Positions 38,533 through 46,606 of a DNA stretch of 56,171 nt are shown one piece after another (positions within the stretch are counted from its first letter, which is position 1; every line of letters starts with the position of its first letter). The stretch comes from Aliivibrio sp. Its GTDB lineage: Bacteria; Pseudomonadota; Gammaproteobacteria; Enterobacterales; Vibrionaceae. The stretch covers positions 1 to 56,171 of the forward strand of contig JAESQY010000161.1 in NCBI GenBank assembly GCA_016764915.1, given 5' to 3'. Made by a program: the position numbers and the translations under genes. Below the pieces are notes generated by a model that did not search any database, had not been told where the DNA came from, and saw nothing but the letters and a program-made list of their open reading frames with translations.

Positions 38533-39125
38533 ACAGGTTGGTAGTGCAAGTTCGGAAGAACGATCATAGGGGCTGCCACTTCGGCGGCCTTTTGTTTGCC
38601 TGACAGTTGGTTAATGATCTCCATGGCGAATTCAAGTGATGATCCCGGGCCTTGGCTGGTGATCAGTTTATTGAGCACATCGGTAAAAACACGTTTGACT
38701 CTGTGATTTCCTGCTGGGATCATGTCGATAAGTTCTTGAGCTGGATAGCAGGTCATTCTCGCTTCTGGATAGATGTCATGCTCTTGCAATACAATGGCTG
38801 GAGATGCGCAAATAGCGGCAACAAATCGATGATCATTTTTTTGCTGTTTTATCATCTCAATCAGTAGAGTACTATCACGGAAACAGCAAGCCCCTTCAGT
38901 GCCGCCTGGCAGAACAATGCAGTCAAACTCATCATCTGCGACGTCTACCAATTTGATGTCAGCCGTTAATGTAATGCCGTTAGCCCCTTTCATTGCGAGT
39001 GCACCATCAGAAGCGGCACTGGCGATGGTGACATCATAATCGGCGCGAATAAGAATATCTGCGGTGGTGATCGCTTCAAGCTCTTCAGTTCCTGGCGCGA
39101 TACAGACTAAAATTTTCTGGCTCAT
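38529..39125 (-). CDS. yajL: DJ-1/PfpI family protein YajL
   Basis: 198 residues, a DJ-1-type flavodoxin-like fold. The nucleophile elbow is [11 protein letters not shown] (reactive Cys) and the acidic partner is in [11 protein letters not shown]. Family members are reported as protein chaperones and glyoxalase/deglycase-type repair enzymes; the exact activity is debated. Its start overlaps panE by 4 bases, and it converges on thiI with a 4-base stop overlap, the order known from E. coli thiI-yajL-panE. Confidence 0.93.
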   Translation of the reverse strand: MSQKILVCIAPGTEELEAITTADILIRADYDVTIASAASDGALAMKGANGITLTADIKLVDVADDEFDCIVLPGGTEGACCFRDSTLLIEMIKQQKNDHRFVAAICASPAIVLQEHDIYPEARMTCYPAQELIDMIPAGNHRVKRVFTDVLNKLITSQGPGSSLEFAMEIINQLSGKQKAAEVAAPMIVLPNLHYQPV

Positions 39126-40009
39126 GCGTTACCTTCTAATTGTTTGATTTTTTGATAGAGCACTGCATTTTCAGGCACCGGTATGTCATGAAATTTAGCT
39201 CTGCTTAATAGATATCCGGTAATAAAATCGATTTCACTCTTTCTACGGAGATGAATGTCCTGTTGCATGGAGGAGTGATTCATTGCCGTCTTCATTATAA
39301 CGTCTGAAACGGTCCGTTGTAATACAGATGCAGGCAATAACACGGATTCAGCCTTAGCGACCAGTGAGACTTCTTGGCAGATTTTTTGTAACAAAGGTTG
39401 GTATTCAGGGTTAGCTAATGCGCCGTTGCTGCAATCTTCAATAGCCGTTAATGGATTGATCGCACAGTTAACCGCCAGTTTTTGCCACAAACTTTGCTTG
39501 ATATCCTCTGACCAACTGACTTCAGGAAGAGCGTGATTAAGCACCTCAACCATAAACTGGCACCGGCCACCTAATGGATTAAATTGGCCAATAACCGTGG
39601 CTCCCTTACCTGTGTGTTGCACACTATTGCTATCTGCTTTGAATGCCCCGTGAGTCGTAGTAGCCAGCAGAACGGGATAATCAGATAACTGCATTTCAAG
39701 AGGTTGCAAAGCCCCCATGCCATTGTGCATAAACAGCAATATGGTCTCTTTGGCAAGGTGGTGCAGTAATGGCAGTAACGCAGACTCTACTTGCCACGCT
39801 TTCACCGTAACCAGCAGCAGATCGCACTGCTTAAGATCATCAATACTGTTGCTTGAAAAATGCAATGGGCTTGAGGCTTCACCGTTTAAACAGAGTGAGA
39901 TTTTTTTCTTATGATCGCGTTGCCAAACGGAAACATTATGCCCCGCAGTAGCAAGATAACAGGCCCACAGTGAGCCAATGGCACCTGGGCCAAGAATAGT
40001 GATGTTCAC
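39122..40009 (-). CDS. panE: 2-dehydropantoate 2-reductase
   Basis: 295 residues. The NADPH-binding motif ILGPGAIGSLWACYLATAGH opens the protein, and the catalytic Lys is in SLWQKLAVNCAINPLTAI. It reduces ketopantoate to pantoate in coenzyme A synthesis. It is first in a two-gene unit with yajL. In E. coli yajQ follows close by on the other strand; I do not see yajQ in the window. Confidence 0.95.
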   Translation of the reverse strand: MNITILGPGAIGSLWACYLATAGHNVSVWQRDHKKKISLCLNGEASSPLHFSSNSIDDLKQCDLLLVTVKAWQVESALLPLLHHLAKETILLFMHNGMGALQPLEMQLSDYPVLLATTTHGAFKADSNSVQHTGKGATVIGQFNPLGGRCQFMVEVLNHALPEVSWSEDIKQSLWQKLAVNCAINPLTAIEDCSNGALANPEYQPLLQKICQEVSLVAKAESVLLPASVLQRTVSDVIMKTAMNHSSMQQDIHLRRKSEIDFITGYLLSRAKFHDIPVPENAVLYQKIKQLEGNA

Positions 40010-40099
40010 AATAGAGTCCCATTAATCGCAGTGAGTTAGATCCTACTACGCTTATGTGAGAAAAGGCAATATAGAGTGAAAGAACATAGGGAGTTAGGT

Positions 40100-40243
40100 A
40101 TGGTAATTGGTTTGTTCAATCAACATAATGGTTTTTATTTAGCCTTAATTTGGTCTTTTTATATTGGAGTGCTACTATTTATCTTAATCGATGCACTCCA
40201 TAGAAAGCATAGATACCTGAAAAATTGTGCAATGATCAAATAA
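40100..40243 (+). CDS. Small single-helix membrane peptide upstream of a toxin-antitoxin pair (hypothetical)
   Basis: An unnamed ORF of 47 residues: ATG at 40100, stop at 40241. Residues 12-31 (FYLALIWSFYIGVLLFILID) form one hydrophobic helix, followed by a basic tail (HRKHRYLKNCAMIK). An AGGGAG-like sequence (40088-40093) lies seven bases before the start. The antitoxin gene starts 16 bases after it, so the three genes may be one transcript. I do not recognise the family. It could be a real small protein or a chance ORF in an intergenic region. Confidence 0.4.
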   Translation: MVIGLFNQHNGFYLALIWSFYIGVLLFILIDALHRKHRYLKNCAMIK

Positions 40244-40259
40244 ACACAAGGATACTGTT

Positions 40260-40532
40260 ATGAGTATAGAAACGGTAAGTTTTTTAAAGAAGAATGCTGC
40301 AAATCTACCTTTAGAAGAACCATTGGTGATTACTCAAAATGGAATTCCATCTTATGTCGTTGAGTCTTACGAAGAGAAGAACAGACGTGATGAAGCCATC
40401 GCATTACTGAAACTGGTGAGCTTTGCCAAACAAGATGTTACTGAGAAAAGAGTCTCATCCGTCGATGACTTTAAAAAACGTTTAGCAATTCGTAAGAAAA
40501 TGTTACAAGATTCAAATAATAATGATGAATAA
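40260..40532 (+). CDS. Type II antitoxin, Phd/YefM family
   Basis: 90 residues. The N-terminal domain (SIETVSFLKKNAANLPLEEPLVITQNGIPSYVVESYEE) is the DNA-binding Phd/YefM fold that represses its own operon. The charged C-terminal tail (residues 55-90) should wrap the toxin. It precedes the toxin gene and overlaps its start by 11 bases, or by 8 if the second ATG is used. Operator repeats were not obvious upstream. Confidence 0.85.
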   Translation: MSIETVSFLKKNAANLPLEEPLVITQNGIPSYVVESYEEKNRRDEAIALLKLVSFAKQDVTEKRVSSVDDFKKRLAIRKKMLQDSNNNDE

Positions 40533-40875
40533 AGCGGTTAGGGTGAACATCACACAATCCTTTGAAAATACAGTAGAAGATTCTATTTTACACCTATCCC
40601 CGTACTCAAATGAGATTCAAGTTATTGATAAAGTGGAAGCGTTGGTATCGTTTTTTATTAATAAAGTTGAAAGTAACCCTTACCTTTACTCTAGGTGTGC
40701 TGATTTAGTACGTTTTGGTGATGTGAACATTAGAGAGTTTAATCGAAATGACTTTCGTGTTTTATATGAAGTAGCAGAGAGTAATGATGAAATTATTATC
40801 AATGTATTGCTGCTATTACGTCAAAATCAGAGTATTCAAAAGCAACTGATTGACTACTGTCTGATTCATAAATAA
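40522..40875 (+). CDS. Type II toxin, RelE/ParE-like
   Basis: 117 residues; the ATG at 40522 or 40525 is the start. The central pattern (NPYLYSRCADLVRFGDVNIREFNRNDFRVLYEV, then IIINVLLLLRQNQSIQKQLIDYCL) resembles the ParE/RelE family fold, with a long N-terminal helix region and a beta strand RVLYEV followed by INVLLLLRQ. Its target (ribosome-bound mRNA for RelE types, gyrase for ParE types) cannot be told. It is translationally coupled to the antitoxin and followed by a terminator. Confidence 0.8.
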   Translation: MMNKAVRVNITQSFENTVEDSILHLSPYSNEIQVIDKVEALVSFFINKVESNPYLYSRCADLVRFGDVNIREFNRNDFRVLYEVAESNDEIIINVLLLLRQNQSIQKQLIDYCLIHK

Positions 40876-40880
40876 ATACT

Positions 40881-40909
40881 AAAAAAAGGCACCCGAAGGT
40901 GCCTTTTTA
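40881..40909. terminator. Bidirectional terminator between the toxin and tsx-like genes
   Basis: GGCACC/GGTGCC with a CGAA loop (40888-40903), seven A before it and five T after it, serving both convergent genes. Confidence 0.9.
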
Positions 40910-40932
40910 CTGTATTCGATTAACTCTACTAA

Positions 40933-41697
40933 TTAGAAGTTATGTTGAACACGGTAGATAACGAGATCTTCGTAGCCTTCACGAGCCAGTTTGTTGTAAG
41001 TGAAGCGGTATAACACACCAGCAGACCAGTTTTTGTCGTAGTTCCACATTGCGTTAAGGCTACCGTTTAGACCCCAGCTATCACTGTTGGTAGGTGATTG
41101 AGCATCTGAATATTCGTCATTACGAGCGAACTCGTACTCACCCCAGCTTGAGAAGGTGAAGTTTTGACCCGCGATGTCAGTGTTGTAGTAACCAACCCAA
41201 CCCGCCATGCCGCCGTTACTTCCACTGATATCGCCAGAGTTAATCTGGTGTGCACCGATGAATGGAGTAAAAGCCCAACCGTCGCCACTAAGACCAGTGT
41301 AACCTAGACCTAAAACGCGGTTCTGTTCATGGAAGCCTGTGTCAGTGTCTGTATTGTAGACTTGAGCGTATAAGCTCACGCCTGATTCTGTTAGGTTGTA
41401 GTGAATCGTACCTTTTGTAGATGCGCCGCGATCATCGCCAGAACGATCAACACCTTCGTAGTCGTAGAAGCCGTAGATTTGACCCCAATCGAATGCCGCA
41501 CCACCTTCAATACCGATAACCGCTTGGTTACGGTCTGAAATGTCGCCACCGAAATTATCATCATCGTTACCGAAACCATGATCCCAAACTTGGTAGTCTG
41601 CGTACATGCTGCCGAAACCATATAGGTATTCAGCTTGGGCTGGAACTGCTACAACAGAAGCTGCAATAGCACTAAGAGCTAAAAGGGACTTGCGCAT
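40933..41697 (-). CDS. Tsx-family outer membrane nucleoside-specific channel
   Basis: 254 residues with a Sec signal peptide (MRKSLLALSAIAASVVAVPAQA, cleavage before EYLYG). The rest has alternating polar/hydrophobic strands and a final aromatic residue (YRVQHNF), as expected for an outer membrane beta-barrel. Composition and length fit the Tsx/OmpK family. Such channels admit nucleosides and can be phage receptors. In E. coli tsx lies near nrdR-ribD, so the location agrees. The gap upstream holds weak CRP-like sites. Confidence 0.75.
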   Translation of the reverse strand: MRKSLLALSAIAASVVAVPAQAEYLYGFGSMYADYQVWDHGFGNDDDNFGGDISDRNQAVIGIEGGAAFDWGQIYGFYDYEGVDRSGDDRGASTKGTIHYNLTESGVSLYAQVYNTDTDTGFHEQNRVLGLGYTGLSGDGWAFTPFIGAHQINSGDISGSNGGMAGWVGYYNTDIAGQNFTFSSWGEYEFARNDEYSDAQSPTNSDSWGLNGSLNAMWNYDKNWSAGVLYRFTYNKLAREGYEDLVIYRVQHNF

Positions 41698-41823
41698 AGG
41701 AGGCTCTCTTATCTAAAGTAATATATAAAAGGTACTGAATTTTATCAGCGTGGTTTTTATGTTCTGCATCTTATATATTAAGTTCAACTTTGTGAATGCA
41801 AGGATTGTAACTCCGCTCACGTC

Positions 41824-41882
41824 TTGTGATCAAAGTCGATATATTTATGGTAAAAGTTCAAATTAGAGTGATCGAAATCAAA
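41824..41882. promoter_or_regulatory. Weak CRP-like sites upstream of the tsx-like gene
   Basis: TGTGA-N6-TCGAT (41825-41840) and AGTGA-N6-TCAAA (41867-41882) each match TGTGA-N6-TCACA at 8 of 10 positions. E. coli tsx is controlled by CRP and CytR. The matches are not strong enough to be certain. Confidence 0.25.
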
Positions 41883-41932
41883 TAAATGAGAGACCAAAGC
41901 AATCGGTTGCATTGATAATGATAGTTAAATGC

Positions 41933-41961
41933 AAAAAAAGAGCACAAAAGTGCTCTTTTAA
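41933..41961 (-). terminator. Rho-independent terminator of ampG
   Basis: The stem AAGAGCAC/GTGCTCTT (41938-41945 with 41950-41957) has an AAAA loop; read on the minus strand it is followed by a T run. Confidence 0.88.
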
Positions 41962-41978
41962 TAAATTGATAGCGAAGT

Positions 41979-43310
41979 TTACCGCTCTAAAATTTTCTTA
42001 AAGTGATTCCTTAGTATCCAAAGCATAATTAAACTAGGAATAACCATGACCGCAGTGAGAATAAAGAACGTCGGCCAACTGTTTAGATAATCGGCCAGCT
42101 CACCACTGAAAGAGGCTAACGTGGTTCGACCAAAATTGCCCAATGAGGCGAGCAGAGCATATTGGGTCGCCGAGAAGGCTTGTCCGGTTAATACCGTTAA
42201 GAACGAGACAAAAGCCACGGTGGCAAAGGCACTGGTAAAGTTATCCACTAAAATAGTGGCTAAGAAGATGTTCTCATCGGGGCCGACACTGGCCATCCAA
42301 GCAAACATTAGATTGCTTGAAGCCATGGCGATACCACCAATCATTAACCCTTTGACGATGCCAAACTTCACATTGAAAGCACTACCAACCAGAGTGAAGA
42401 AGACGGTAGCTCCCCAGCCAATCAATTTAGAGTAGTGACCTATTTGTTCGTTTGAGAATCCGACCTCTTTATAGAAGGTGATCGACATACGGCCTAAGAA
42501 CGCTTCGCCAATTTTGAATAGGAAAACAAACAGCAGCAACGTTAATGCTGTTTTTACACCGTTTCGTTTGAAAAAGTCCCAAAAAGGTTCAATAAGAGTG
42601 ACCGAAAGCCAAGCGATTACTCGGTACTTAACCACTTTATGGTGCCTATCTTCTGCATCTTGCTGCAGCTCTTCACGATCGGTATTGGGTTCGCCAACAA
42701 ACAAGGTAAAGACCATCAACAGAGCAACGATTCCAGCCATGCCATAATAGACGCCGTTCCAACCAATGCTGTCCGCGTTAATAAAGGCTAAATAGCCTGG
42801 AAGTGAGTAACCAGTCCACCAACCAATCACCGCCATTGCAGACGCTTGCGGCATTTTATGTGATTCGGCTTTACGAAAAGAGTCAATTCGGAAAGCATCG
42901 ATGGCGATATCTTGAGTCGCAGACGCGGTGGCGATGGCCAGAGCGAACATCGAGGTCATCATTAGATTACTGGCTGGATCCAAACCGGCAATCTGTAGGG
43001 TACAGACCAAAACAACGGCTTGACATACCAGTATCCAGCTACGGCGTTGACCTAGTGCATTCCCGAGAAAGGGGAGCTTTATACGGTCGACTAAAGGAGC
43101 CCATAAAAAGTTGATGGCGTAGACCGCAAATACAGAGCCAAAATAGCCGATTGCAGATCGCGTTAATCCTGCATCGGTTAACCAGCCAGACATGTTTGAA
43201 CCAATCAACACCCATGGGAAGCCGCTCGAGCACCCCATCATAAATACCCAGAGTAGACGTTTATCAAGATAGCTTTGGAAAGTTTGTTTCCATGACAGTT
43301 GAGTTGTCAT
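41979..43310 (-). CDS. ampG: AmpG family muropeptide transporter
   Basis: 443 residues, about 12 transmembrane helices, major facilitator superfamily. The N-terminal stretch LLWVFMMGCSSGFPWVLIGSNMSGWL is characteristic of AmpG, as are ATASATQDIAIDAFRID and the C-terminal region with ATQYALLASLGNFGRT. It imports anhydro-muropeptides from cell-wall turnover into the cytoplasm for recycling, and so is linked to beta-lactamase induction. It lies near yajG and bolA as in E. coli. Confidence 0.95.
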   Translation of the reverse strand: MTTQLSWKQTFQSYLDKRLLWVFMMGCSSGFPWVLIGSNMSGWLTDAGLTRSAIGYFGSVFAVYAINFLWAPLVDRIKLPFLGNALGQRRSWILVCQAVVLVCTLQIAGLDPASNLMMTSMFALAIATASATQDIAIDAFRIDSFRKAESHKMPQASAMAVIGWWTGYSLPGYLAFINADSIGWNGVYYGMAGIVALLMVFTLFVGEPNTDREELQQDAEDRHHKVVKYRVIAWLSVTLIEPFWDFFKRNGVKTALTLLLFVFLFKIGEAFLGRMSITFYKEVGFSNEQIGHYSKLIGWGATVFFTLVGSAFNVKFGIVKGLMIGGIAMASSNLMFAWMASVGPDENIFLATILVDNFTSAFATVAFVSFLTVLTGQAFSATQYALLASLGNFGRTTLASFSGELADYLNSWPTFFILTAVMVIPSLIMLWILRNHFKKILER

Positions 43311-43343
43311 GCGAACACCCCTTTATAGTTGATGAATTTTGAG

Positions 43344-43389
43344 TAAAAAAATAGCCGAAGAACAATGACTTTTATCGAACTTCGGCTAA
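43344..43389 (-). terminator. Terminator after the cyclophilin gene
   Basis: TAGCCGAAG (43352-43360) pairs with CTTCGGCTA (43380-43388). Read on the minus strand it is followed by seven T. Confidence 0.8.
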
Positions 43390-43438
43390 ATATCGTTTAG
43401 TTAAATAATCAATTTTCTTATACAAAGAACGGATTATC

Positions 43439-43996
43439 TTACTTTATTTTAATATCGATGATCACGATGGGTGTTTTTGGCACGTTAGCCATCTGCTTGT
43501 AGCGAGCAGTCGGTTTGGTTGCCATCTCTTGAATAACACTAAAACCCGATGTGACGGTACCAAATACAGCGTATCCGTCTGAACCACGGCGATAATCAAG
43601 ATTGCTGTTGTCACTATAATTAATAAAAAATTGGCGTGATGCACTATCAGGATTGTTGGTTCTCGCCATTGCAATGGTAGCTTGATTATTTAACAAACCG
43701 TTACTGGCTTCATTTTTGATCGGTGGATAGGTAGGAAGACGGCCCATCTCACTATTAAACCCACCACCTTGCGCCATGAAATCAGGGATCACACGGTGAA
43801 AAATTGATCCTTTATAGCTGCCATCTTCAACATATCTAAGGAAGTTGGCAACAGTGATAGGAGCGGCTTGTGAGTTTAATTCAATAACAAATGAGCCTAA
43901 TGTGGTTTCAACCTCCACAGTAGGCGAGGCTACCGTGAAATTTGAGAAACCAAGCAAAGAGCAAAGTAACGCAACTATTGGAATTAACTTACTCAT
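43439..43996 (-). CDS. Periplasmic peptidyl-prolyl cis-trans isomerase, cyclophilin type
   Basis: 185 residues with a signal peptide (MSKLIPIVALLCSLLGFSNFTVA, cleavage before SPTVEV). Cyclophilin motifs are FHRVIPDFMAQGGGFNS, which includes the catalytic Arg, and SRQFFINYSDN. It catalyses proline isomerisation during folding, in the periplasm by the signal peptide, like PpiA. Its start overlaps the yajG stop (TAATG), so it is co-translated with the lipoprotein. Confidence 0.92.
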   Translation of the reverse strand: MSKLIPIVALLCSLLGFSNFTVASPTVEVETTLGSFVIELNSQAAPITVANFLRYVEDGSYKGSIFHRVIPDFMAQGGGFNSEMGRLPTYPPIKNEASNGLLNNQATIAMARTNNPDSASRQFFINYSDNSNLDYRRGSDGYAVFGTVTSGFSVIQEMATKPTARYKQMANVPKTPIVIIDIKIK

Positions 43997-44565
43997 TAGA
44001 AGTTATCCGCAAGGTAGGTGTTTAGCTCGTCATCAGTAGCAATTTTGTCGAATATTGCATTTATAAGGTCGTTCAAAACGATTTCCATATCTTGATTGGA
44101 CAGTTTTAATGAACTTGTTTTAGTTGAAGTGCCATTGAAGCGTTTTGTGAATTTCCCACGAGGCGTTTCGGCGACAACTTGAACTTTAACGGCCGTAGTC
44201 AGCTCGCTATCTAACATGCTTACTTGGCTGCGTACTACTGCTTCTAATACATCGATTCTAAAGGTATTGTCGCTCTCAACAGTAACTTTAAAACCCTGTT
44301 TTTCAAGTTGGTCAGAAAGGGTCTCTTCAAAAGCAATACGCACGTTTTGTTTGGCATCAATAGGCTCAATATCACCTGAACCTGAGTCAATGACACCGAC
44401 ATACTCAGCGGTTCTAAGATCACGACTGTCAATGGTTAATGTTTTGCCAACAAAAGCGGACTGAGCATTTAGAGAGGCATGAGGCGCTACATTTAATAGC
44501 TGCTCAGTTGGGCTTGAACAGGCAGCTAAAAAAAGTACTGATGCTGCAATTATCACCTTTTTCAT
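43996..44565 (-). CDS. yajG: YajG family lipoprotein
   Basis: 189 residues. The signal MKKVIIAASVLFLAAC ends in a lipobox (LAAC), so it is a lipoprotein. The rest matches YajG, an envelope protein of unknown role lying between ampG and bolA in E. coli (SRDLRTAEYVGVID and TTAVKVQVVAETPRGKFTKRFNGTS are family-like). It is adjacent to the cyclophilin gene with a one-base overlap, 9 bases after rlmG. Confidence 0.85.
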   Translation of the reverse strand: MKKVIIAASVLFLAACSSPTEQLLNVAPHASLNAQSAFVGKTLTIDSRDLRTAEYVGVIDSGSGDIEPIDAKQNVRIAFEETLSDQLEKQGFKVTVESDNTFRIDVLEAVVRSQVSMLDSELTTAVKVQVVAETPRGKFTKRFNGTSTKTSSLKLSNQDMEIVLNDLINAIFDKIATDDELNTYLADNF

Positions 44566-44574
44566 TGTTTATCC

Positions 44575-45717
44575 TTAAGTTTTTGTAGCTTTAGTTGCTT
44601 TTAAAATAACAAATTTTGAGTTTCTGGCAACGATGTTTACGTTTTCTTCGCCAAATAGTCGATTTAATTTTTGATCATATTCAAGATGATTATTACCAAT
44701 AACCATGATTGAACCACCTTGAGCTAATACCTGTTTGGCATCGCAGAACATCTGCCATGCGATATGATCGGTAATGGCTTGTTGCTGATGAAATGGTGGA
44801 TTACAAAGAATGAGATAACAGCTGTGCTCTTTGAAACCGTCTAAGCAGTTGTTTGCAATAACTTGAAAACGCCTATCAGGGCCAAGGTTCTCTTCTAAGT
44901 TTAATGTGGCAGATTCAACCGCCATGTAACTCTCATCGATACAGGTAATTCGGGCTTCTGGATTGAGCTGTGCGGCTTTGATACCCAATACACCGTTACC
45001 ACAACCTAGATCAATAATATGACGTAAATCATCTTCTTGCGGAATATGTTTAAGTAAAAAGCGTGCTCCAAGATCTAAATTATCTCCAGAATAAACATTG
45101 GCGTGATTATTCAAGGTGATCTCTTCACCTTCAACGGGCCAGCGAGTTAAATCATCAACATGATGGATCTGTTCAACATCGGGTTTTGAGAAAACCAGTC
45201 TGTTTTTTTTCTTAGCCAGTGATGTGGTTGTCGTACCGAGATACTTTTCAAAGTGATTTAGCGTCGATGTATGAATGTCTCTGACTTTATTTACACTAAT
45301 AACTGGGCAGTTAGAAGGCAGTTGTATACGCAATTGATGAAGTTGCCAAATCAGCAGTCGGTTACTCTTTGGAATTTTCAGTAAGACCAAGTCAATGTTT
45401 TCTGGAATCGCATCCAAGCAGTTGATAAAAGAAATTCGATTACACAGATTACGTTGTAGGTTTTTTAATGTGCCACGATGCGATATGTAAGAGTCGGTCA
45501 TCATAGTGACGTTATGATGCTGAGAAAACCAGCATGAGAGCGCACCAAAATTGTCATTAATAATCAGTATATTTTGTTGCTCTGGTAGCCCTAGATCTTC
45601 AACGTGGTTAATTAAAAATTCATCACCGGCATCCCAAGCTTGCAAGGTTTCATTACTAACTTTTGGATATCTTAAAAGCGTGAGATTATGATCTCTAACG
45701 GTAAACTCTGTATTCAT
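44575..45717 (-). CDS. rlmG: 23S rRNA (guanine-1835-N2)-methyltransferase
   Basis: 380 residues. The C-terminal half is the SAM-dependent MTase small domain with motif I IDLGCGNGVLGIKAAQ and the catalytic NPPFHQQQAITDHIAW. The N-terminal half is a degenerate duplicate of that fold, as in RlmG/RsmC. It adds a methyl group to G1835 of 23S rRNA using naked RNA. It is the first gene of rlmG-yajG-ppi and divergent from bolA. Confidence 0.93.
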   Translation of the reverse strand: MNTEFTVRDHNLTLLRYPKVSNETLQAWDAGDEFLINHVEDLGLPEQQNILIINDNFGALSCWFSQHHNVTMMTDSYISHRGTLKNLQRNLCNRISFINCLDAIPENIDLVLLKIPKSNRLLIWQLHQLRIQLPSNCPVISVNKVRDIHTSTLNHFEKYLGTTTTSLAKKKNRLVFSKPDVEQIHHVDDLTRWPVEGEEITLNNHANVYSGDNLDLGARFLLKHIPQEDDLRHIIDLGCGNGVLGIKAAQLNPEARITCIDESYMAVESATLNLEENLGPDRRFQVIANNCLDGFKEHSCYLILCNPPFHQQQAITDHIAWQMFCDAKQVLAQGGSIMVIGNNHLEYDQKLNRLFGEENVNIVARNSKFVILKATKATKT

Positions 45718-45876
45718 TATGGTATGACCAATTAATTGCCTAGTGTATCTCTCTATTGTCGCAAATGAACAAAGCAGTGAACACTCAATTTTGTTTTTTA
45801 CATCAAATTATTAAACAAACTAAGGTATAGTTCTTGTAATTGACAAATGTTTTACCCATTTTCAGGATTTATCCGA

Positions 45877-46185
45877 ATGATTAAAGAAATTATAGAAGCA
45901 AAATTGAGTAAGGCATTTTCACCTGTGCATATGAATGTCATCAATGAGAGCTATATGCATGCGGTACCTGATGGTTCTGAAAGTCATTTTAAAGTCGTCA
46001 TCGTAAGCAATGAATTTGCAGATAAGCGTTTAGTTGCACGTCATCGGATGGTAAATAGTACATTAGCGGACGAATTGAGTAACCATATCCACGCTTTATC
46101 AATCAATGTATACACCCCAGATGAGTGGATTTCAGCAAAGGGTGAGTTTCCAGTGTCACCAAACTGCATGGGTAAAGGACAGTAA
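45877..46185 (+). CDS. bolA: BolA family protein
   Basis: 102 residues from the ATG at 45877; CAGGA lies 10 bases upstream and an in-frame ATG at 45847 is less fitting. The BolA domain shows SESHFKVVIVSNEFADKRLVARHRMVN with its conserved His, and HALSINVYTPDEW. BolA binds monothiol glutaredoxin and an Fe-S cluster and in E. coli affects cell shape and stress response. It is divergent from rlmG. Confidence 0.95.
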   Translation: MIKEIIEAKLSKAFSPVHMNVINESYMHAVPDGSESHFKVVIVSNEFADKRLVARHRMVNSTLADELSNHIHALSINVYTPDEWISAKGEFPVSPNCMGKGQ

Positions 46186-46606
46186 AAGCATAGATAAAGA
46201 AATAATGACGTGGAGTCGTGGCAAGTTCTCTCATGATCTTAGCCATTACGAAACAACCATAATTGAAAATGTTAATAGTTGTGTGTCATGTTTGTTATTT
46301 TAATGCTTGGTCAATACTTATTTGGGGGTAACCTAAATGTTTGATTGACAATTGTGGGTGAGTTCAAAAAAAAAGCGTTAGGTTATACGTTCCTTGATAA
46401 TAATACAGAAAATATACGTGGATTCATGGCTCCGATCGTAGCAACAGACCCAGTAAAAGTGATAGAATCCGCATCAAATTAACTTTGACATTCTAAATGT
46501 TAATAACAAGTTAACGAGAAAGGCTGTAGCAGTTTGGATTTTCTCAAATGACTAGACATGTCGTGTTTAAATAATTCTTTTTCCCATTAATGTAGTGCAA
46601 GCGCTT
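46186..46606. other. Long gap between bolA and nqrA: leader and promoter region
   Basis: 421 bases without a credible gene. A promoter-like extended -10 (TGATAGAAT, 46460-46468) lies about 140 bases before nqrA, sharing the 13 bases GTGATAGAATCCG with the ribH upstream region. A TTGACA (46485-46490) is not well placed for it and could belong to a second promoter. The part to the left (46186-46380) has no feature I recognise. The long 5' leader of nqr could be regulated, but no known RNA element is visible. Confidence 0.55.

Noticed and set aside
43039-43233. Small minus-strand frame within ampG
   Set aside because: It is a shadow frame inside a well-supported transporter gene, without a ribosome binding site.
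46186-46606. A riboswitch or small RNA in the nqr leader
   Set aside because: No known element consensus or long stem was found by reading; only a promoter-like box is supported.
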